A DNA stretch of 64,000 nt from Adineta steineri (taxonomy: Eukaryota; Rotifera; Eurotatoria; Adinetida; Adinetidae). Below the pieces are notes generated by a model. The model did not search any database, had not been told where the DNA came from, and saw nothing but the letters and a program-made list of their open reading frames with translations. Location of the stretch: assembly GCA_905250115.1 (NCBI GenBank), contig CAJNOI010000036.1:97324-161323 (forward strand), written 5' to 3'. Every line of letters begins with the position of its first letter. Position 1 is the stretch's first letter. Shown one piece after another: positions 48,990 to 64,000 of this stretch. Both the position numbers and the translations under genes were made by a program.

Positions 48990-51044
48990 AAATAAAACTT
49001 GTGTGAAATATCAATGCACACTAGTCAATATAATCAACAACATTATGTCTTTATGACATTATCTATTTTCGTAAAAACATTGTTTTCTTTTTCTTCAACT
49101 TCAAACTTTATTACAAAAAAAAAAAAACATTTTCTATTTCATGCTTTATAGTTTTTCTTTTATTTCATCAAAATGTTTTAGTATAGTTACGCTGATTTGT
49201 GTGCCATGTGTGAATTGACATTCTTTTTACTCGACCTTTTTATTCTCGATTTTTTTTGTAACTGTAACACAGTGTTTTTTTCCTCTCTCTTTTCTCAATT
49301 GCTAATGCCCAACGGTGTTTTTTCTTATTCTTGCTGCTGCTGCTACTGTTGTTGTTTTTATCTGTTTTTATTTCGATTATTAATTTGACAAACATGATCT
49401 TATAATCAAAATCTTGTAAAGTAGTTTTTATTCATATACAAAACATTTATTTAATAACTGATATAGATATGTTAAATGAATTTTATAGAAAAACTTCAAT
49501 TGATTGAAAAGACAACTTATGATAGTTTGGAATTGGGGAATTAAATCAAACGCTAAGAGATAAGCTATTATAAACATTTCATTAGTACTTTTACGAATAT
49601 GCTGAGAAATATGTCAACTGTGTTACTGACTAATGCAATAAGTGTTCGGATCTTCCCGGCTGACTATTACAATTGTAAAGAAAAATATTTCTGAAGGTAT
49701 GACGTTGAAAAAAACGCATACTACGTATTTCCGTTTATTTAGATTTATATTATCCTGAAAATAAATTGAATCAACTTTTTTGCATCCTATTTTCTCTTCA
49801 CTTAAGAATTAGATAATTCAGAAATTTTATTTGTGTACTGATACAAAATAAATATTGATGTACAATGAAAAGTCATTACTATCTCTCACATCATTTTTTA
49901 TATAGAACTGGAATGTCAATAATAATAATATCAGTTAAATATGTTGATGTCCTATAATATATTATTTACTTTACAAAAAATAAAAGTTAACCTGGATATC
50001 TCACGCTGGTACATTGTACTAATGTGTCGTTAAACACGAAAGAAATTATAAAGAATTTAGCTATTCAGGTACATCTAAGAATTCTAGTTCTATTTTGTAT
50101 CGCGATTAGTGTTTGTTAGATTGAATTTTTAAAATCGATAAAAAGGAAAAAAACATTTCTATAGCAAACCAAGGGAACTAAAAATTTTCCAAGTGTAAAT
50201 TGAAATAGGATACTAGTTTTAATTTTCTTCTTCACACTAATCTGGTTGAACAAACGAAGAAGATCAGTTTAGAAAGAACACGTATGTGGTATTTAGTTAA
50301 TTAACATTCACTCTGCCATAATTGTTATCATGTCTTTTCTTTTGCTTTTGTTTATCAACTGGAGGCGAAGTAAAATAATATTGATTATTAGTCAATGTTC
50401 ACAATATCTATTCCTTGTTTATTAATACCGATAGTCACCGCATATTTGTTTGCGCTACCTACGCTCTAGTAAAAATACGTGATACATACGAATTATTAGT
50501 CATAGCAATTATATTAATCTACTAATTTACAATTTTAAAGATAATTAATCGCAATTAATAAACAATCAAATGAAATTTTTCTTGACAAAATGTCAATTAA
50601 CAAACATGCATCATATACACTTAAGATTTCTATTCATTTCGTAAACAACATTTTGAGTTAAATACAAATCATAATCTACCATTGTAATTATATTGATATT
50701 ACTTCTATCTAATTTAATCTTTTCATTTGTGAATATAAAAGTGAAAGATATTTTGAATTAATACTTGAATATTTTCTTTTCTATAAAATTAAACCTAATA
50801 AAAATGATCTTAACTTCATAGTACTCATTGTAGTTAGTTATTGAACCTCCTATGTAAAATAGAATAATATGTGCGTGTCAATTTCTATGACATCGTCTTT
50901 AATCAAGTAGATATAATACAATAAAATAGCATCGCTAGTATTGATATTATTATTGTTTAATGATGATACAAGAGTAAAATAATGAAAGGGATACTGTTTA
51001 TTTCATAATACTGCAAGTTGTCGATAGCATACAGAAAAATTTCT
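48990..51044. other. 3' region and intergenic DNA
   Basis: AT-rich, no gene recognised. AATAAA occurs at 48991-48996 directly after the perlecan stop. The minus-strand AATAAA at 50997-51002 belongs to the neuropeptide gene. Confidence 0.5.
50997..51002 (-). terminator. Polyadenylation signal of the neuropeptide gene
   Basis: AATAAA on the minus strand, about 42 nt after the stop codon. Confidence 0.5.
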
Positions 51045-51514
51045 TTAGCCCAAGATTCCATATTGTGGACGGCCAGCACGTCGTTCTCGGATATCATCTA
51101 GCCAATCTTCAAAATTATTTTTAGTTTGTGACACTAATAAATAAAAATAAAAACACTAGTTTATAAAAAAAGAAAATCTTGTTTATCATACCGTCACTTC
51201 GTTTACCCAAATAACCATAAGTATAACGTTTACCGAGTACACCAAATTTCAAATGATGACGTCGAATGGGAGATGGAATTAATTGTTGTGCGGCTGATAA
51301 ACCTGTATCTTTTTTATGTCTTAATGATGCATCATCTTCATCACTTGCACTACTGTCAATGATTGAGTCGTCATGAATTAGTGCAGCAGCATCTAGATTT
51401 TTCTTATTATTTACAAACATATTTAATATAATAATATTTACCTGTAAATGCAAGTTTGAATACAAGCACCATTAGGACACTGGCAAGTATTAAAAGAATT
51501 GATAAAGATTTCAT
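51045..51514 (-). CDS. Neuropeptide precursor, predicted (F/Y)GxL-amide peptides (120 aa)
   Basis: Three exons join in phase: 51514-51442, 51392-51192, 51133-51045 (363 nt). Residues 1-24 form a typical signal peptide (MKSLSILLILASVLMVLVF). An acidic spacer follows, then dibasic-bounded peptides: RR-HHLKFGVLG-KR, YTYGYLG-KR, an acidic linker peptide, and RR-AGRPQYGILG at the stop codon. A Gly before KR or the C-terminus is the amide donor, so the predicted products are HHLKFGVL-amide, YTYGYL-amide and AGRPQYGIL-amide, sharing (F/Y)-G-x-L-amide. The endings recall allatostatin A/buccalin-type peptides but carry one extra residue, so family membership is not claimed. Products would be secreted from neurons or neurosecretory cells and act on a GPCR. 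A probable noncoding first exon ends at 51601, with a TATA box upstream. Confidence 0.85.
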
Positions 51515-51600
51515 TTTTTTAAATAGAATCTAAAAATAATAAAAGTGTCACTCATTTATTTCGAAGACAAATAAAGAAAAGATCAGTTGTCAATACTTAC

Positions 51601-51637
51601 GCTTCGATTTGAATTACTTTACGCACATCATTTTATA
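51601..51637 (-). promoter_or_regulatory. TATA box and leader exon of the neuropeptide gene
   Basis: On the minus strand TATAAAA (51631-51637) is followed about 30 nt later by AATCGAAGC with donor GTAAGT (from 51600). The matching acceptor TTTTTAG lies at about 51531, 17 nt upstream of the start codon. This gives a TATA promoter, short noncoding exon and a ~70-bp intron. Confidence 0.6.
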
Positions 51638-54600
51638 CTCATCATTTCTCTCGTTTCTCTCTCTCTCTCTCTTCTGCATTATTCCATTAGCATCAAGCAG
51701 TGCTTTCTATTCTCGTATATTCTCTCATTCGTTTGTTATAGTATTTAATTCTGCTTTTCCTTCAATTCAACTAAAGCGCAATGTGTATATGTATGAAAGG
51801 GATTTTTTGTTATATAAAAAAAAGAAAAACTTATGCAAAAAGAAATAAGACTGTCTTAGTCACTATGTTATATAAAAACTAACGGAAATATGATTAGTAT
51901 CTAAGTATAATTTTACTTGATCTCAATGAATCGTTTTCCTGTCTAACATAACGCAATTGATCGTCATTCAATTAACTATTCAGAACTCATTTTATGTAGG
52001 GGAGAAAAAAAGAAAATCAAACTTTTCCATTTGTAAAAAAAAGGAAAAGTAAGATAACAACACTTGGTCTAATGTTTTTTTCGCTATAGTCTGTCTAGAT
52101 TCCGTATAAAAATGAGAGAGAAATGTCTCATGAGACCGAGTCATTTCTCTCGTCGACTAATTGAGCTCTCATAACTACACGTACATCCTATATCTAACTT
52201 TCTCTATTCATTCATGCACAAGTTAATAATTTTTCTAAAGGATTTTCCCTTTTTTTCAGTTATTGAAGAATGAAAAACAAAAACAATACAATCATACGAC
52301 ACGAACGAATTGTTTCTTTTTCTTACAACTCTTTTTTTTTTCTATTGACAGTATCACGAGATGATGATAAAATAGAACTAATTTACTCCTATCATATGAA
52401 ACTATGTTATTATATTTAAGTTTGAAAATATCTCACAAACAATACATTTCTAATGAAGAATTATTAAGCATGTTAATACTTACTTCGGAAATAGAAGTTT
52501 TACGACTTAGAACAAAAAATGTGAGGTCTTATCACTTCTCAATTGTATTTATATTCATATGAAAATAACATCATTAAACCAATCCTGTTTTTTTTTGTTT
52601 TATTACATGAGAGACTTTGTCGTATCTCGGGATAATAATCGATCTCAGGATAACAGTTCGTCTATTTTTTACTAAAGATAAATCCCAAAAGAAAAATCAA
52701 TCAATTTTCTTCTTTCATCTTATCATTCACACAATCGAATAAATACAAGAACAATAATAACAGTTCATAGATTATTATTTAACACAAACAGATAATCGGA
52801 TAATATAATATTGAATGATTTTATTATTCAAAATCTGTACGACTACTATTTATAGTTGTATTATGATTATATTTCGAGTCCTTGAGAATAAATATTTTTA
52901 GGATTTCCTCAAAATACTTCATCATTCATTCATTCATTACACTATCTTCGTTTAAATATGAACAAGCGAATTAAAATACTGATATTTTGTCTATGAAAAA
53001 GATTTTTTATGGAACTTATAAAATGTATTGTTAGAAAAATCTATAAATTAAATTATAACTCGTTCATATTAGCATTCTGTGAAATAGATATTACGGATAA
53101 ATATCAAATAATAATTGTGTACAGCAAATGGAATAACAATCATCTGCCCTAAATTGTAATGCCCAGAATTGGTCCACAATTGATTGTGAACTGTTTTTGT
53201 GGACTAATTTAAGGCAAATGCTAACCTACTCAGTAAATGACATAGTTATTTTTTTTTCTGTATATAAATTATTGATGAAACCTGTAGTGACATCATTTGA
53301 AATTAAACTTGATTGTAATTCTATTAATTGTATTATAGCATATTGTTCTAAGATATATATTTAACTTTAATTATTGATGAGTAACAAAAATATGTTAAAT
53401 TGAATCATATTTCACTTGTAATAGAATATAAATTTGTTCATGATTTTATTATTTATTATATTCCATACAAGAAGTAACTGTTATTAATATTGATAAGTCT
53501 ATTTTTTTAAACATATTTATAATTTTTTATATGATAGAAATAATCTTTTCATTAAAGTATTGTATTCATTATGTATGCAATAGTAATTATATCAATTATT
53601 AAAATAAATGAAGTTTTTTTTCTCAAGATTTTTCATATTCAAGCATATGTATTCATATAAAACTAGCAATTGATGGAAAATTGCAACTCTGTTATCTGTA
53701 ATCACCTGTCAATCGTTCTTCAGTGTAAATACATCAACAGAAAGAACGACAGCCGGATCTGATTATTGGATCATTATCATTTCTTGTTACCATCATAATC
53801 GAGAGAGAAAAGATGTTTGTACGTTGCCTTTGGTTTTTTTTTCTCATGTTGTTGCTCTTTGTTGTTATTCATATATAAGGCAAAACGACAAGATACAAAC
53901 AAGACCTATTGCAAACAGATAGTCGCTGGCATTTGTCTCTCACAAGGAAAACCTTCGATATTATACATTAAAAGATTCAAATCAAAAAAGAAAGGTAAAT
54001 CTATTTGAATAAGTTCTTTATGATTTATACAAGAAAGAAATCCATTACTTGTACTGCAAAAGAAAACATAAGCATCTATTATTATATGAATTTAACAATT
54101 TGAGAAATTTTTGCCTGTAGAAAAATCACATTATAATGTCATTTTTTTTGTTCCCTACATTCATGTCGATCATTACTGATCAAACAGTGGGTGTGCATGT
54201 CGTCTTAATTTCATCATACGTATATACATGATCAGGCACAATGACGACTAACACGAACAACAATAACAACAATAACAGGTTGATAATCATCAATTTGACC
54301 TTCTTCATCTGTTAACTATAAGATAGAAAAAAGAAAAATAGTTAATTGATAATTTTTTACTCGATCATAGTTTTTATGTATACATCCCTATGTATATTTT
54401 AGACGGAAATAGATAAAGATCTTTTGAGATTTATAGACCTATTCATTGTCTTATAACGAACCTTATAGGACATCTGGAAACCTAATTTAATATATATATA
54501 TATATATATAGATATATATGCGTGGTACACCTTCATATTCATTCTCTCATTCTTACACAGTCGGCGTGCGCATTAATTGAAACACAGCGGCAACACAGGA

Positions 54601-56235
54601 GGCAGAAGTTTGTGTGTGTGCCTACAGTGCTGTTACAACATCATCAGAAAGAAAGGAACACGACATCAATTTTCAAAAAAACCAAAACGGAACGTATATT
54701 CACCTGCTTTACAACATTTTTCTCTTTTTTTCTTTAATTGATTATCACGACATTGTTTACGAGTGAGTATTATACTAATAGTAATAAACATAGAATATAA
54801 TAGAAGAAATCTTTCATTGATTTCTTCTTCTTCTTTTTCTAATTACAAATAGTTATATTTTTAATAATCTTTTTTTCTGTAACATAACATAAAAACAGAC
54901 ATGGATTTATGTTTTAACAATACTTTGAGCTTGTCAGTCAAAGAAAGACTTAACATAACTAATTTAATTTATTTTGACATCGAGATTAACTTCTAGTAAT
55001 TAAATTCAATTTTTTTCTTCTATGACATGATTTATTAGAATTAATTCAAAGTACATGATTCTTTTTCTTCTTCTTCTTGTTAAATAAATTAGATAAAAAT
55101 AAATTCATAGGAAAAATAATTTTATAAAAGAAATAACGACATTGAGTGTTTTATATTACACTATGGAGATAAATTAATGACGAAAATACTAAATGATCTT
55201 TCCATGTATATACTATCTAATGTGACAAAGAGCATCATCTTGTTTGTTGATACTAGTATATGCATTCGTCCGGATACCGTCATCTCTCATTTTTAGTCCA
55301 AATACAGAAGTATGATGTCTGTAGATAGATCATCGTCACGCCAATTAGATGATACATCATTATTGATGACATTTTCACGAGCTTTGTCTTCAAAAACGAC
55401 AGGACAAGAGAGAGAGAGAAAAAGAACATTCGACAGTAAACAATTATATATCCTAAGTAATTGTACAATACAGTTATCGTTGTTGCTATAAGCTCAACAA
55501 GGTCATATTGATCTTCTGTTCTATTTCCCAGTGATCGATGAAACCGAGGTTCGTTCTTTTATACGTTGATTATAATCGCTACCATTCTCTAATGATAAAT
55601 GACACAGTAGACGTATATGCAAGAGTTGCCACCCTTGATTGACTGAATCAATTAAACATGCGTCAGGGCTTTTCAAGAGAGTCTAAACGATCGTAATTCG
55701 GGATGTCTTGATAAATCAGTCATCTTTAGAGAGAGAGATGTTGTTTAGTTCCTAAATGAATAGTCTTTTTTTAGGTTGGCAATCATAAATGATTAGTATA
55801 CATGTATATACATGCTTCATTTGATTTATATGTCTCATCTTTTTATCTTTCAATTCATGTATACATTGATAGATATATATATAAATGGATGTGTATGTAT
55901 ACACATTTATACATGAAAAAATAAATCTATAATATCATGTATTTAAGATAAAAATAACGTTTTTTCCACTTTAGATATTTTACTTAATTACTTCATCATA
56001 TAAATGTCATAACTAAGAAACGGAGAGATAGATCGAAAAGAAATTAATGAACATTAACTAACTCCTTTTTCTGTCAAATTGTCGTTTTATCCTCCTACTC
56101 AGTCATCACTGTCTTTAAATGACTGCATATACATATATAATATATATATATATATGCACATGTATTCAGATGATCTGTCGCCGTTGTCGTTGTGGTGGAT
56201 AGGAGAGACAACCCTATGAGAACGATAGCGAATGA

Positions 56236-56272
56236 AAGAGAGAGAGAGGGAGAGGGAGAGGGAGAGAGAGAA
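56236..56272. repeat. (GA)n/(GGGAGA)n microsatellite
   Basis: GAGAGAGAGAGGGAGAGGGAGAGGGAGAGAGAG-type purine tract. Confidence 0.8.
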
Positions 56273-59200
56273 ACAAGGAAGACATCACGAAAACCTGCTT
56301 TATACTCGTTCTTTCTTTTGTTAGGCGCACATGCCTCTCTTTCGCCCGTCGGATGATCGTTTCTGTAACAGAATGCGAGAGCGAACACAAGTCAATGCAA
56401 TGGAAGAAATCTCGCATTGCTCTCGAGGAACAGCATATTAGCAACAGCGAGGAGTCTATTTTCTTCAATTTTTGCCTTCTCTTCTCTCGTTCTTTCTACT
56501 ATTACTATAGGGTATATTGCCTACGCCATCGAATAGACATTAGTACCAATGACTTTTCTCTCTCGCTTTACGACAACGACGACGAAGACAACAACAACAA
56601 TCAACACTCATAGTAATATTCATCCACGTTGTTGATACTAAACGGAGCCACGAGACAGAAGAAAAAAAAAGCGGAACACTGTTCTTGTCTTTAATTAGTA
56701 AACACTTGGAAATTTACACTATTACTATAAGATTTAGTGTCGATCATTGTTTTCACATTTATTTAATTTGTGTAAGTATAAATGAGCGTCTAATGTAAGC
56801 ATCGTAACTGATTTCTAAACAGATGGGTTGAGTATCACATTAAGGTCACCGGATGGGCAAGAGGTAGATCGATACCGATATATCCATATTCTGTATATAT
56901 ATATTATATATATATATACATATATGTTAAGACAACAAGACACGCCAGTTGGAGCGATTCATCCAGCACATTCATTATATGTCTCTCTTGGGTAGAAATG
57001 TTAAGATTGCTTTCTTGCCTGTTTCTGCCCGCCCGCCCTTCAGCAGCATGTGCTAATTCGATCGGCATCATCAACTATATAGAACACACCGATACAACTG
57101 TTATTGGTGTGCAATAGTAAATAAAATCTTAGAGTTTGCATAATAGGTAATGATTTAGTTTTTTCCCTTGATTTCTTGTGTATAGAATAGATAAAATTCT
57201 TCTAGGTTTTATCTCATCCATATTTTATTGTCATAATAATGATAAACAGATTTGACATCTTAAAGTTAACTATTCTATTGTGATTTGTAAGTTAGTTTTT
57301 TCTTTATATTATGAAATCGTGTATATGCATGCAACGTAAAGCTACATAATCTATGAACATCATAATAGTTATTATAATATAGATATTTTTCTTTTGTTTT
57401 CTAATAAGAAAGATAAGTTTAAATAACAAATCTGGACATAAAATGTCTCTCTATATCTGGTTTTGTCATTTTCTTAGAAAATAGATGTATGTAGATGAGA
57501 TTTAAACCCGAAACATACACACATACATCAATTAGTTCTGCTGGAACAAGCAGTTCTCGCCTTTGCCTTGTGTTCGTTGATGGTGATCGTATCAAGATAA
57601 TTCCTTTTGCTTGCGCGAACAACGGCGTTTGTGCGTGCATGTCAGGGTGAAAATTGTTCTGACAATGGTAGTAGTAGAGCAGTGCTAGTAGTACTAACGC
57701 AAAAAAGAAAATGACGAAGAAAACTAAGCAAAAGAAAGAGAAAGAAAAGATGAGATGCTGATTAACGATCCGAACCATCATCTTCCTCTTTTGCTTGTCT
57801 CTTCTTCTCCTTTTTTCCTTTTTTCTTCTTCTTCTTCGTCTTTCTTCTGATGTTACTTCTTTTATTTTACATTGAATAATAATCTACTAGTCTTTTTTCT
57901 CTCCCTCTCTCTTTCAGTTTTTTTGAATACACATCTAACGATTTCTATTTTTATACAGGTAATGAACTATGTATGTTCATCTAACATCATAAGCGAAAGA
58001 AATAAATGATGCTCTCAATCTAATTATGATCGAAACATTATTGTTAAGATGTATGACTATACGATCATCTTTTTCTCATCTTATTTCAAGTGATCCAGGA
58101 AACAACATTTAAAAAAAAAGCGTTCTGCTCTAAGATTATTTCCTGTCTTTATACATAAGCTTTTAGAGAGAATATTCTTAATACTACAGTAAAGTACACA
58201 TTTATTAGAAACTATATATATTAGATAGCAGCTTAAGTCTCACATTATATTTTTTTGAGAATGAATATTTAGCCTCTTGTCATTGTCATTATATATAATC
58301 TTATTAGATTCATTGAGCTTCATTGATTGAGTATTATAATGTCACTATTACATATTTGACAATAAAACTATTCTATTCTATTCTTTATTGATCATAGTAA
58401 AAGAATTTAATATATTACTTAATTATATCTTCTATCATTTCTTTTTCATTTAATTATTAAATATAAAAAAAAATTAGCAGCTATTGAAACGTTTTTTGTT
58501 TTGTACAACATTCATAATATGAAATAAAATTTAAACTTCATGTTAATATATATATATAAATATCTGGTAAAGGACAGAGAAGTAAAAAGTAAGATTTATT
58601 ATTCACATACTGTAACCTTTCTTTTTCTTTTTCAATTAACAGACTAATGCAATGCTGATCGTTGCCAAGATTTTAAAATACTCTATATATGAATATATAT
58701 ATTATTTTTCTCTAAGGACATAGTCAGCTTACTATAGTCTAATTGGCATCACGCACATAACTTCGTCGAATGATACACATGTTTCTCAATCATGCAACTA
58801 ACTAATTGAGATCCCTATAGATCTGTTTGCTAGTCTTATACATTTACCTTATGCATGACATGCTCATTTTGATTGTTTCCTGACTTATTTTTCTCACAAG
58901 AATTTAAAAAGAGAGAGAAAAAATATTAGCTAACATGCTTGATCATTTAATATGAATAAAAAAATCTCATTTTCTCTTCTACTTCGTCTTTCTTTTTTAT
59001 GTTATTATAATGTCAATATATAGATGTGTGTGGATTTCGTCAACGACGAACATATGGCTAAACCCATTGAGTTTATTCTAAGTTACAGTATTCTTAATTA
59101 GAAGTTCTATTTGTATATAATGAATAGTATAGAAAAAATTTTCTAACGATAATAAAGATATAAGTAATAACAGTCTAGAGAAGTTAATTTACTTCGTCAT

Positions 59201-59273
59201 TGTAGAAAAATACTTCCAAATGTTTGTTGATGTCAAACACACGATCAACAAGGAGAAATATTCATCAACACCC

Positions 59274-59300
59274 TCATCATCATCATCATCATCATCATCA
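59274..59300. repeat. (CAT)n microsatellite
   Basis: About nine CAT/ATC trinucleotides in a row. Confidence 0.85.
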
Positions 59301-60112
59301 TAACGAAGAAATGTGCATCTATCTTATGTCATATACTTTTTGTTAAAAATCTGGTCGCTTGAGATTTTGTTTTATTTTTCCCTATTAGAATCGTTCCTGT
59401 GTTATCTATTTTGTTGTTATTGTTGACAACTAAACATATGTTTTCTGAGTGCCTAAGCGCATATCTTGCGAAAGAAAAGAAATTCGATTGTTCGATAAAA
59501 TAGTATTGTCAAGAATTGTTGAAAAGAATGATAATTGAATTCTATCGTAGGTATAAAATAGATAAACAAAAATGACGCGAAGAAGAAGAAAAAAAAGAAA
59601 TCACTTTTCCGCATAGAAATTAATCGTTCAGCACTCATGTCATAATCAATTATTAATGCAAGCAATCAACAACGAGCTTCGATAGTAAAATATTGATAGC
59701 TCTCTTTCTCCTTTTTTTTTCTCTTGAGTTTTTCAATAAAAATATAACGCCATTAAATAGAAAGAGAGAGAGAGAGAGAATAAGTGCAATTGCCGTAAAA
59801 AGGCAAACGAGAACGATTGATGATGGATGCTAACAGCTCATTTCTAGCTTTACTTCATCCGGAAAGGAAATAAAAGATACTCGATCTATCAAATAAAATA
59901 AATCAAGGTTTTTCTTTTTTTTTCATTATTATTTGAAAAGAAAAAGACACCCGAAGATTAAAGATAATGCATAGAATTTAATAATCATTTCTCTATATTT
60001 TTCTGTTTCAGGTACCCTTCTCCCTTCGATTTTACATATTTTCACGACCTACCTGCCCTTATTTTTTCACCTTTCGATATCTCTGTCCCTATCTTAAAAC
60101 TATTAAATCATC

Positions 60113-61651
<1,539 letters not shown>

Positions 61652-64000
61652 GCTTCTTTTTTCTTCTTCTTCTTCTTCTTCTCTCTTTCTACTATTAATC
61701 ACACATACATAAATAACAGTATTTTGTCGTTTTTTCTATGCAATCTTCCGGTTCGTAGCTACGCATTGCTGCACACCAATTATCGTTTGTATGTGTATTT
61801 TTTTTACTTAATTACAGTCGATCGTTTTTGTATGTGTGTGCGTGTGTGTGTGTGTGTGTATTCTTTCGTTTGTTTTTAAATGTATTTTTATTTATATGCA
61901 ATTACATAATATTTGTTTGTATGTCTTATTTTTGGTTTGATGCAACGATATAGATGTTTGTATGTAGCTGTACAACAGTGATCGACGAAATTTCATATTT
62001 TTAACACTCAAATGAAATCTTCTCTCTTTTTCTTCTTTTCAATTGACAATTTTTTTCTTCTTCGTGTGGAATAAGCTATTTTTTTCTTCTTCAATGGATC
62101 GACTTTATGTCTCCTCTTTGTTCTTTCAACTTTTTCTTTTTTCGAAGTTCGTTCTATCTTTTCTTTTACACTATAGACAACATACGCAGAGTATGTGAGT
62201 GTGTGTGTGTGTGTGTGTGTGGAAATTTATTTTGTTGTTATTATACATATTAAAAAATCAACCAAAAAAAAAAAGAAAGAATTTATCAAAACTTATGAAA
62301 TTCATAATTGACCAAGTAATATTATATGACATAAGTGCTTAGAATGATCGATGAGTAACAGATATTTTTTATCGAAAAAATGTCGTCAGTTATCCATCAG
62401 GATATATACCCATCTATCATTAACTATATGATATGATCAAACTGGATTACATTCGATTTTAGTTCTGATAAACTAATTTATTGATTTATTAGATTTGTCT
62501 AGGGAAAAATTAATTTTTTTGCTAGAGTTATTTTTCAAGTGTTTCCGGTTAGTTTGACGGAATGCATTAAAAGGTTATTGATAATAACTTAAGTTTTTGC
62601 ATCATTTAATCTCTTAGATTGATAGTATATACCATTTTGTAGGTTTTCCGCAAGAATGAATAGAATATTTCATTAGAACTATCATTTCTTATTTTTTGTC
62701 GGCGGAGGGGGGGGTATGGTTTCAATCATAGAAATATAGAGTGTTTGGATAATTAAAAGAACTCTTATAAATATTTGCTAAGTACATAAGAGCTGAATCC
62801 ATCTAAATCTAAATATTGATCATAATTTATATAACAAATAATCAGATCGTAATGTCATAGAATTATTCCATTATATAAATAATAAGTTTATATCAAGGTT
62901 TTCTAAATCAGTTTTTACATTATGATCGATTAACTTATGAAGATGGCTATGAAATACTGATACTAAATAAATTGAAAATTTTATTACAAAACAAAATCCA
63001 CCTTGGAAGTATTCTTCTCTCCTTTAATATTATTTGTGTATTAAAGATAGATTGGCTTTGTGATATACGTTTGAACGGACTCAATCAGATCTAACGTTAA
63101 TTTTTCATTTGATTTTAACAAGAAGCAGTTGTTTTAAAAATTATTATATTAGACTACCTATAGGATCACTAAAAACGACTTTTCAACTTTTTAAAACTCA
63201 TGCAACTGTTCTATAAACAATCACACTCTAATTTCATTCAATCTGGCTGAAATTTATACTACAGATATTTGTAACTAATCTACAGAGATCATAAAGTTAA
63301 GAAACTCGTTTTTAGACAGAACCTTTAGGCATTTCTTTTTATAAAAAAAGAAAATGATATTTTCAAAAAGCTGACATATAGTTGTAGGTATCTGAAAATA
63401 ACTTCAATTCAATCGAATAAAGTTTGATGGAATCTTGCAGTGACAAGATAAGATCTCTGTAAAAATATTTTTCTCACTATCTATGATAAGAATTTCAGCT
63501 CGCTTGGTCATAATGTCTATGCATATATAGGACCTTGTAAAAAATCTCAAATTTTCTGTGTATCGTATAGAAAATCATATGACAATAAATGCTTACATTT
63601 AAATTATGGCTTTTAAGAGAACTGAGCGAAACAGCTGTTGCACTCATCTGTGTACTTCTAATAATGTCCTTTTTCGGAAGATATATGCAAAATAAACTTT
63701 ATTCTATGACATATATATTATTATCTTCTCAAATAGTTCTCTATTAGAAACATTTGATCTACTTTCAATGTGTTTCTAAAGACTTATAAGTCTTAGATCT
63801 CTTTGATCCTATATTTTTGTAAAAGATTTACAGCGTGACAATAAATTTAATGTATTGTATATATAACAGGATATAAATGTCTCACATAAACATGGGCTTC
63901 TCTATTATAAACCACTCATATTAATATACTTCTATCTAGCTGTTTATCATAATTATAAACATAATCATAGGAATTTTTTCAAAATGTACATTGAAATCAG
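61652..64000. other. 3' region and intergenic DNA
   Basis: CT-rich and AT-rich sequence without recognisable genes. It includes (TG)n tracts near 61837-61858 and 62196-62220 and a G-run at 62703-62714. The first several hundred bases are probably the 3' untranslated region of the KH gene. Confidence 0.5.

Larger units (their letters stand above)
51640..60000. other. Long AT-rich noncoding stretch with microsatellites
   Basis: No coding region recognised in over 8 kb, although nearby genes are compact. Visible are (TA)n tracts near 54490-54512, 56143-56155 and 56898-56920, (GA)n at 56236-56272 and 59760-59779, (CAT)n at 59274-59300, and many CT-rich stretches. The right part plausibly includes the 5' leader introns and enhancers of the KH-domain gene. 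An acceptor at 60010-60011 (TGTTTCAG) supports an upstream noncoding exon somewhere here. Confidence 0.5.

Noticed and set aside
56095-56613. Short open frames near the (GA)n tract
   Set aside because: Composition follows the microsatellite; no start context, domain or splice support.

Overview
The window looks like a piece of a bdelloid rotifer genome. Coding genes are AT-rich and split by tiny GT-AG introns (about 45-70 bp). Many short islands are built from TGTGGG/CCCACA, which is the bdelloid telomere repeat. Gene types common in these animals are present: a giant P-loop/SecA-like protein, a WWE-type ADP-ribosyltransferase and an EGF-bearing GPCR. Species cannot be told from sequence alone. 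All functional calls come from reading motifs by eye; no database was searched.

Region A (1-44.26 kb) is accessory, probably subtelomeric in style. It holds a head-to-head pair of paralogous giant NTPase genes (1-2286 minus, running off the window; 6844-15837 plus, 2997 aa, GTPase-like + SecA-like helicase + VWA). Next come repeats and a low-complexity gene (18650-21377), a decayed EGF-GPCR (21797-23880 minus) and an NHL-repeat fragment (24344-24529). An intact seven-exon gene (24800-32175 minus) encodes a predicted 2186-aa ankyrin/coiled-coil/DEAH-helicase/nucleotidyltransferase/PARP protein. It is followed by a WWE + ADP-ribosyltransferase gene (35435-36876 plus) whose 5' end is out of frame, a low-complexity terminal exon (38551-38912), a papain-like protease fused to a CheY-like domain (39311-41910 minus), and a decayed coiled-coil gene (43686-44235). 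About two dozen palindromic TGTGGG islands punctuate this region, some inside introns of intact genes. Two probable hAT MITEs with 8-bp target duplications and a foldback element are also present. All three assembly gaps lie in or against TGTGGG islands.

Region B (44.36-64 kb, after a 100-N gap) is ordinary core genome with no TGTGGG islands. It contains the 3' part of a perlecan-like matrix gene (20 exons), a three-exon neuropeptide precursor predicted to yield peptides ending in (F/Y)-G-x-L-amide (51045-51514 minus), roughly 8.5 kb of AT-rich noncoding DNA with microsatellites, and a ten-exon three-KH poly(rC)-binding protein gene (60113-61651 plus).

The intact genes of region A share a theme: large multidomain proteins joining an NTPase or helicase, ADP-ribosylation, or a protease to signalling domains. 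A role in innate defence or genome protection is conceivable but is inference only. The strongest candidates for something undescribed are the TGTGGG palindrome family with a conserved terminus and spacer, the helicase-nucleotidyltransferase-PARP fusion, the SecA-VWA giant, the papain-receiver fusion and the neuropeptide precursor.
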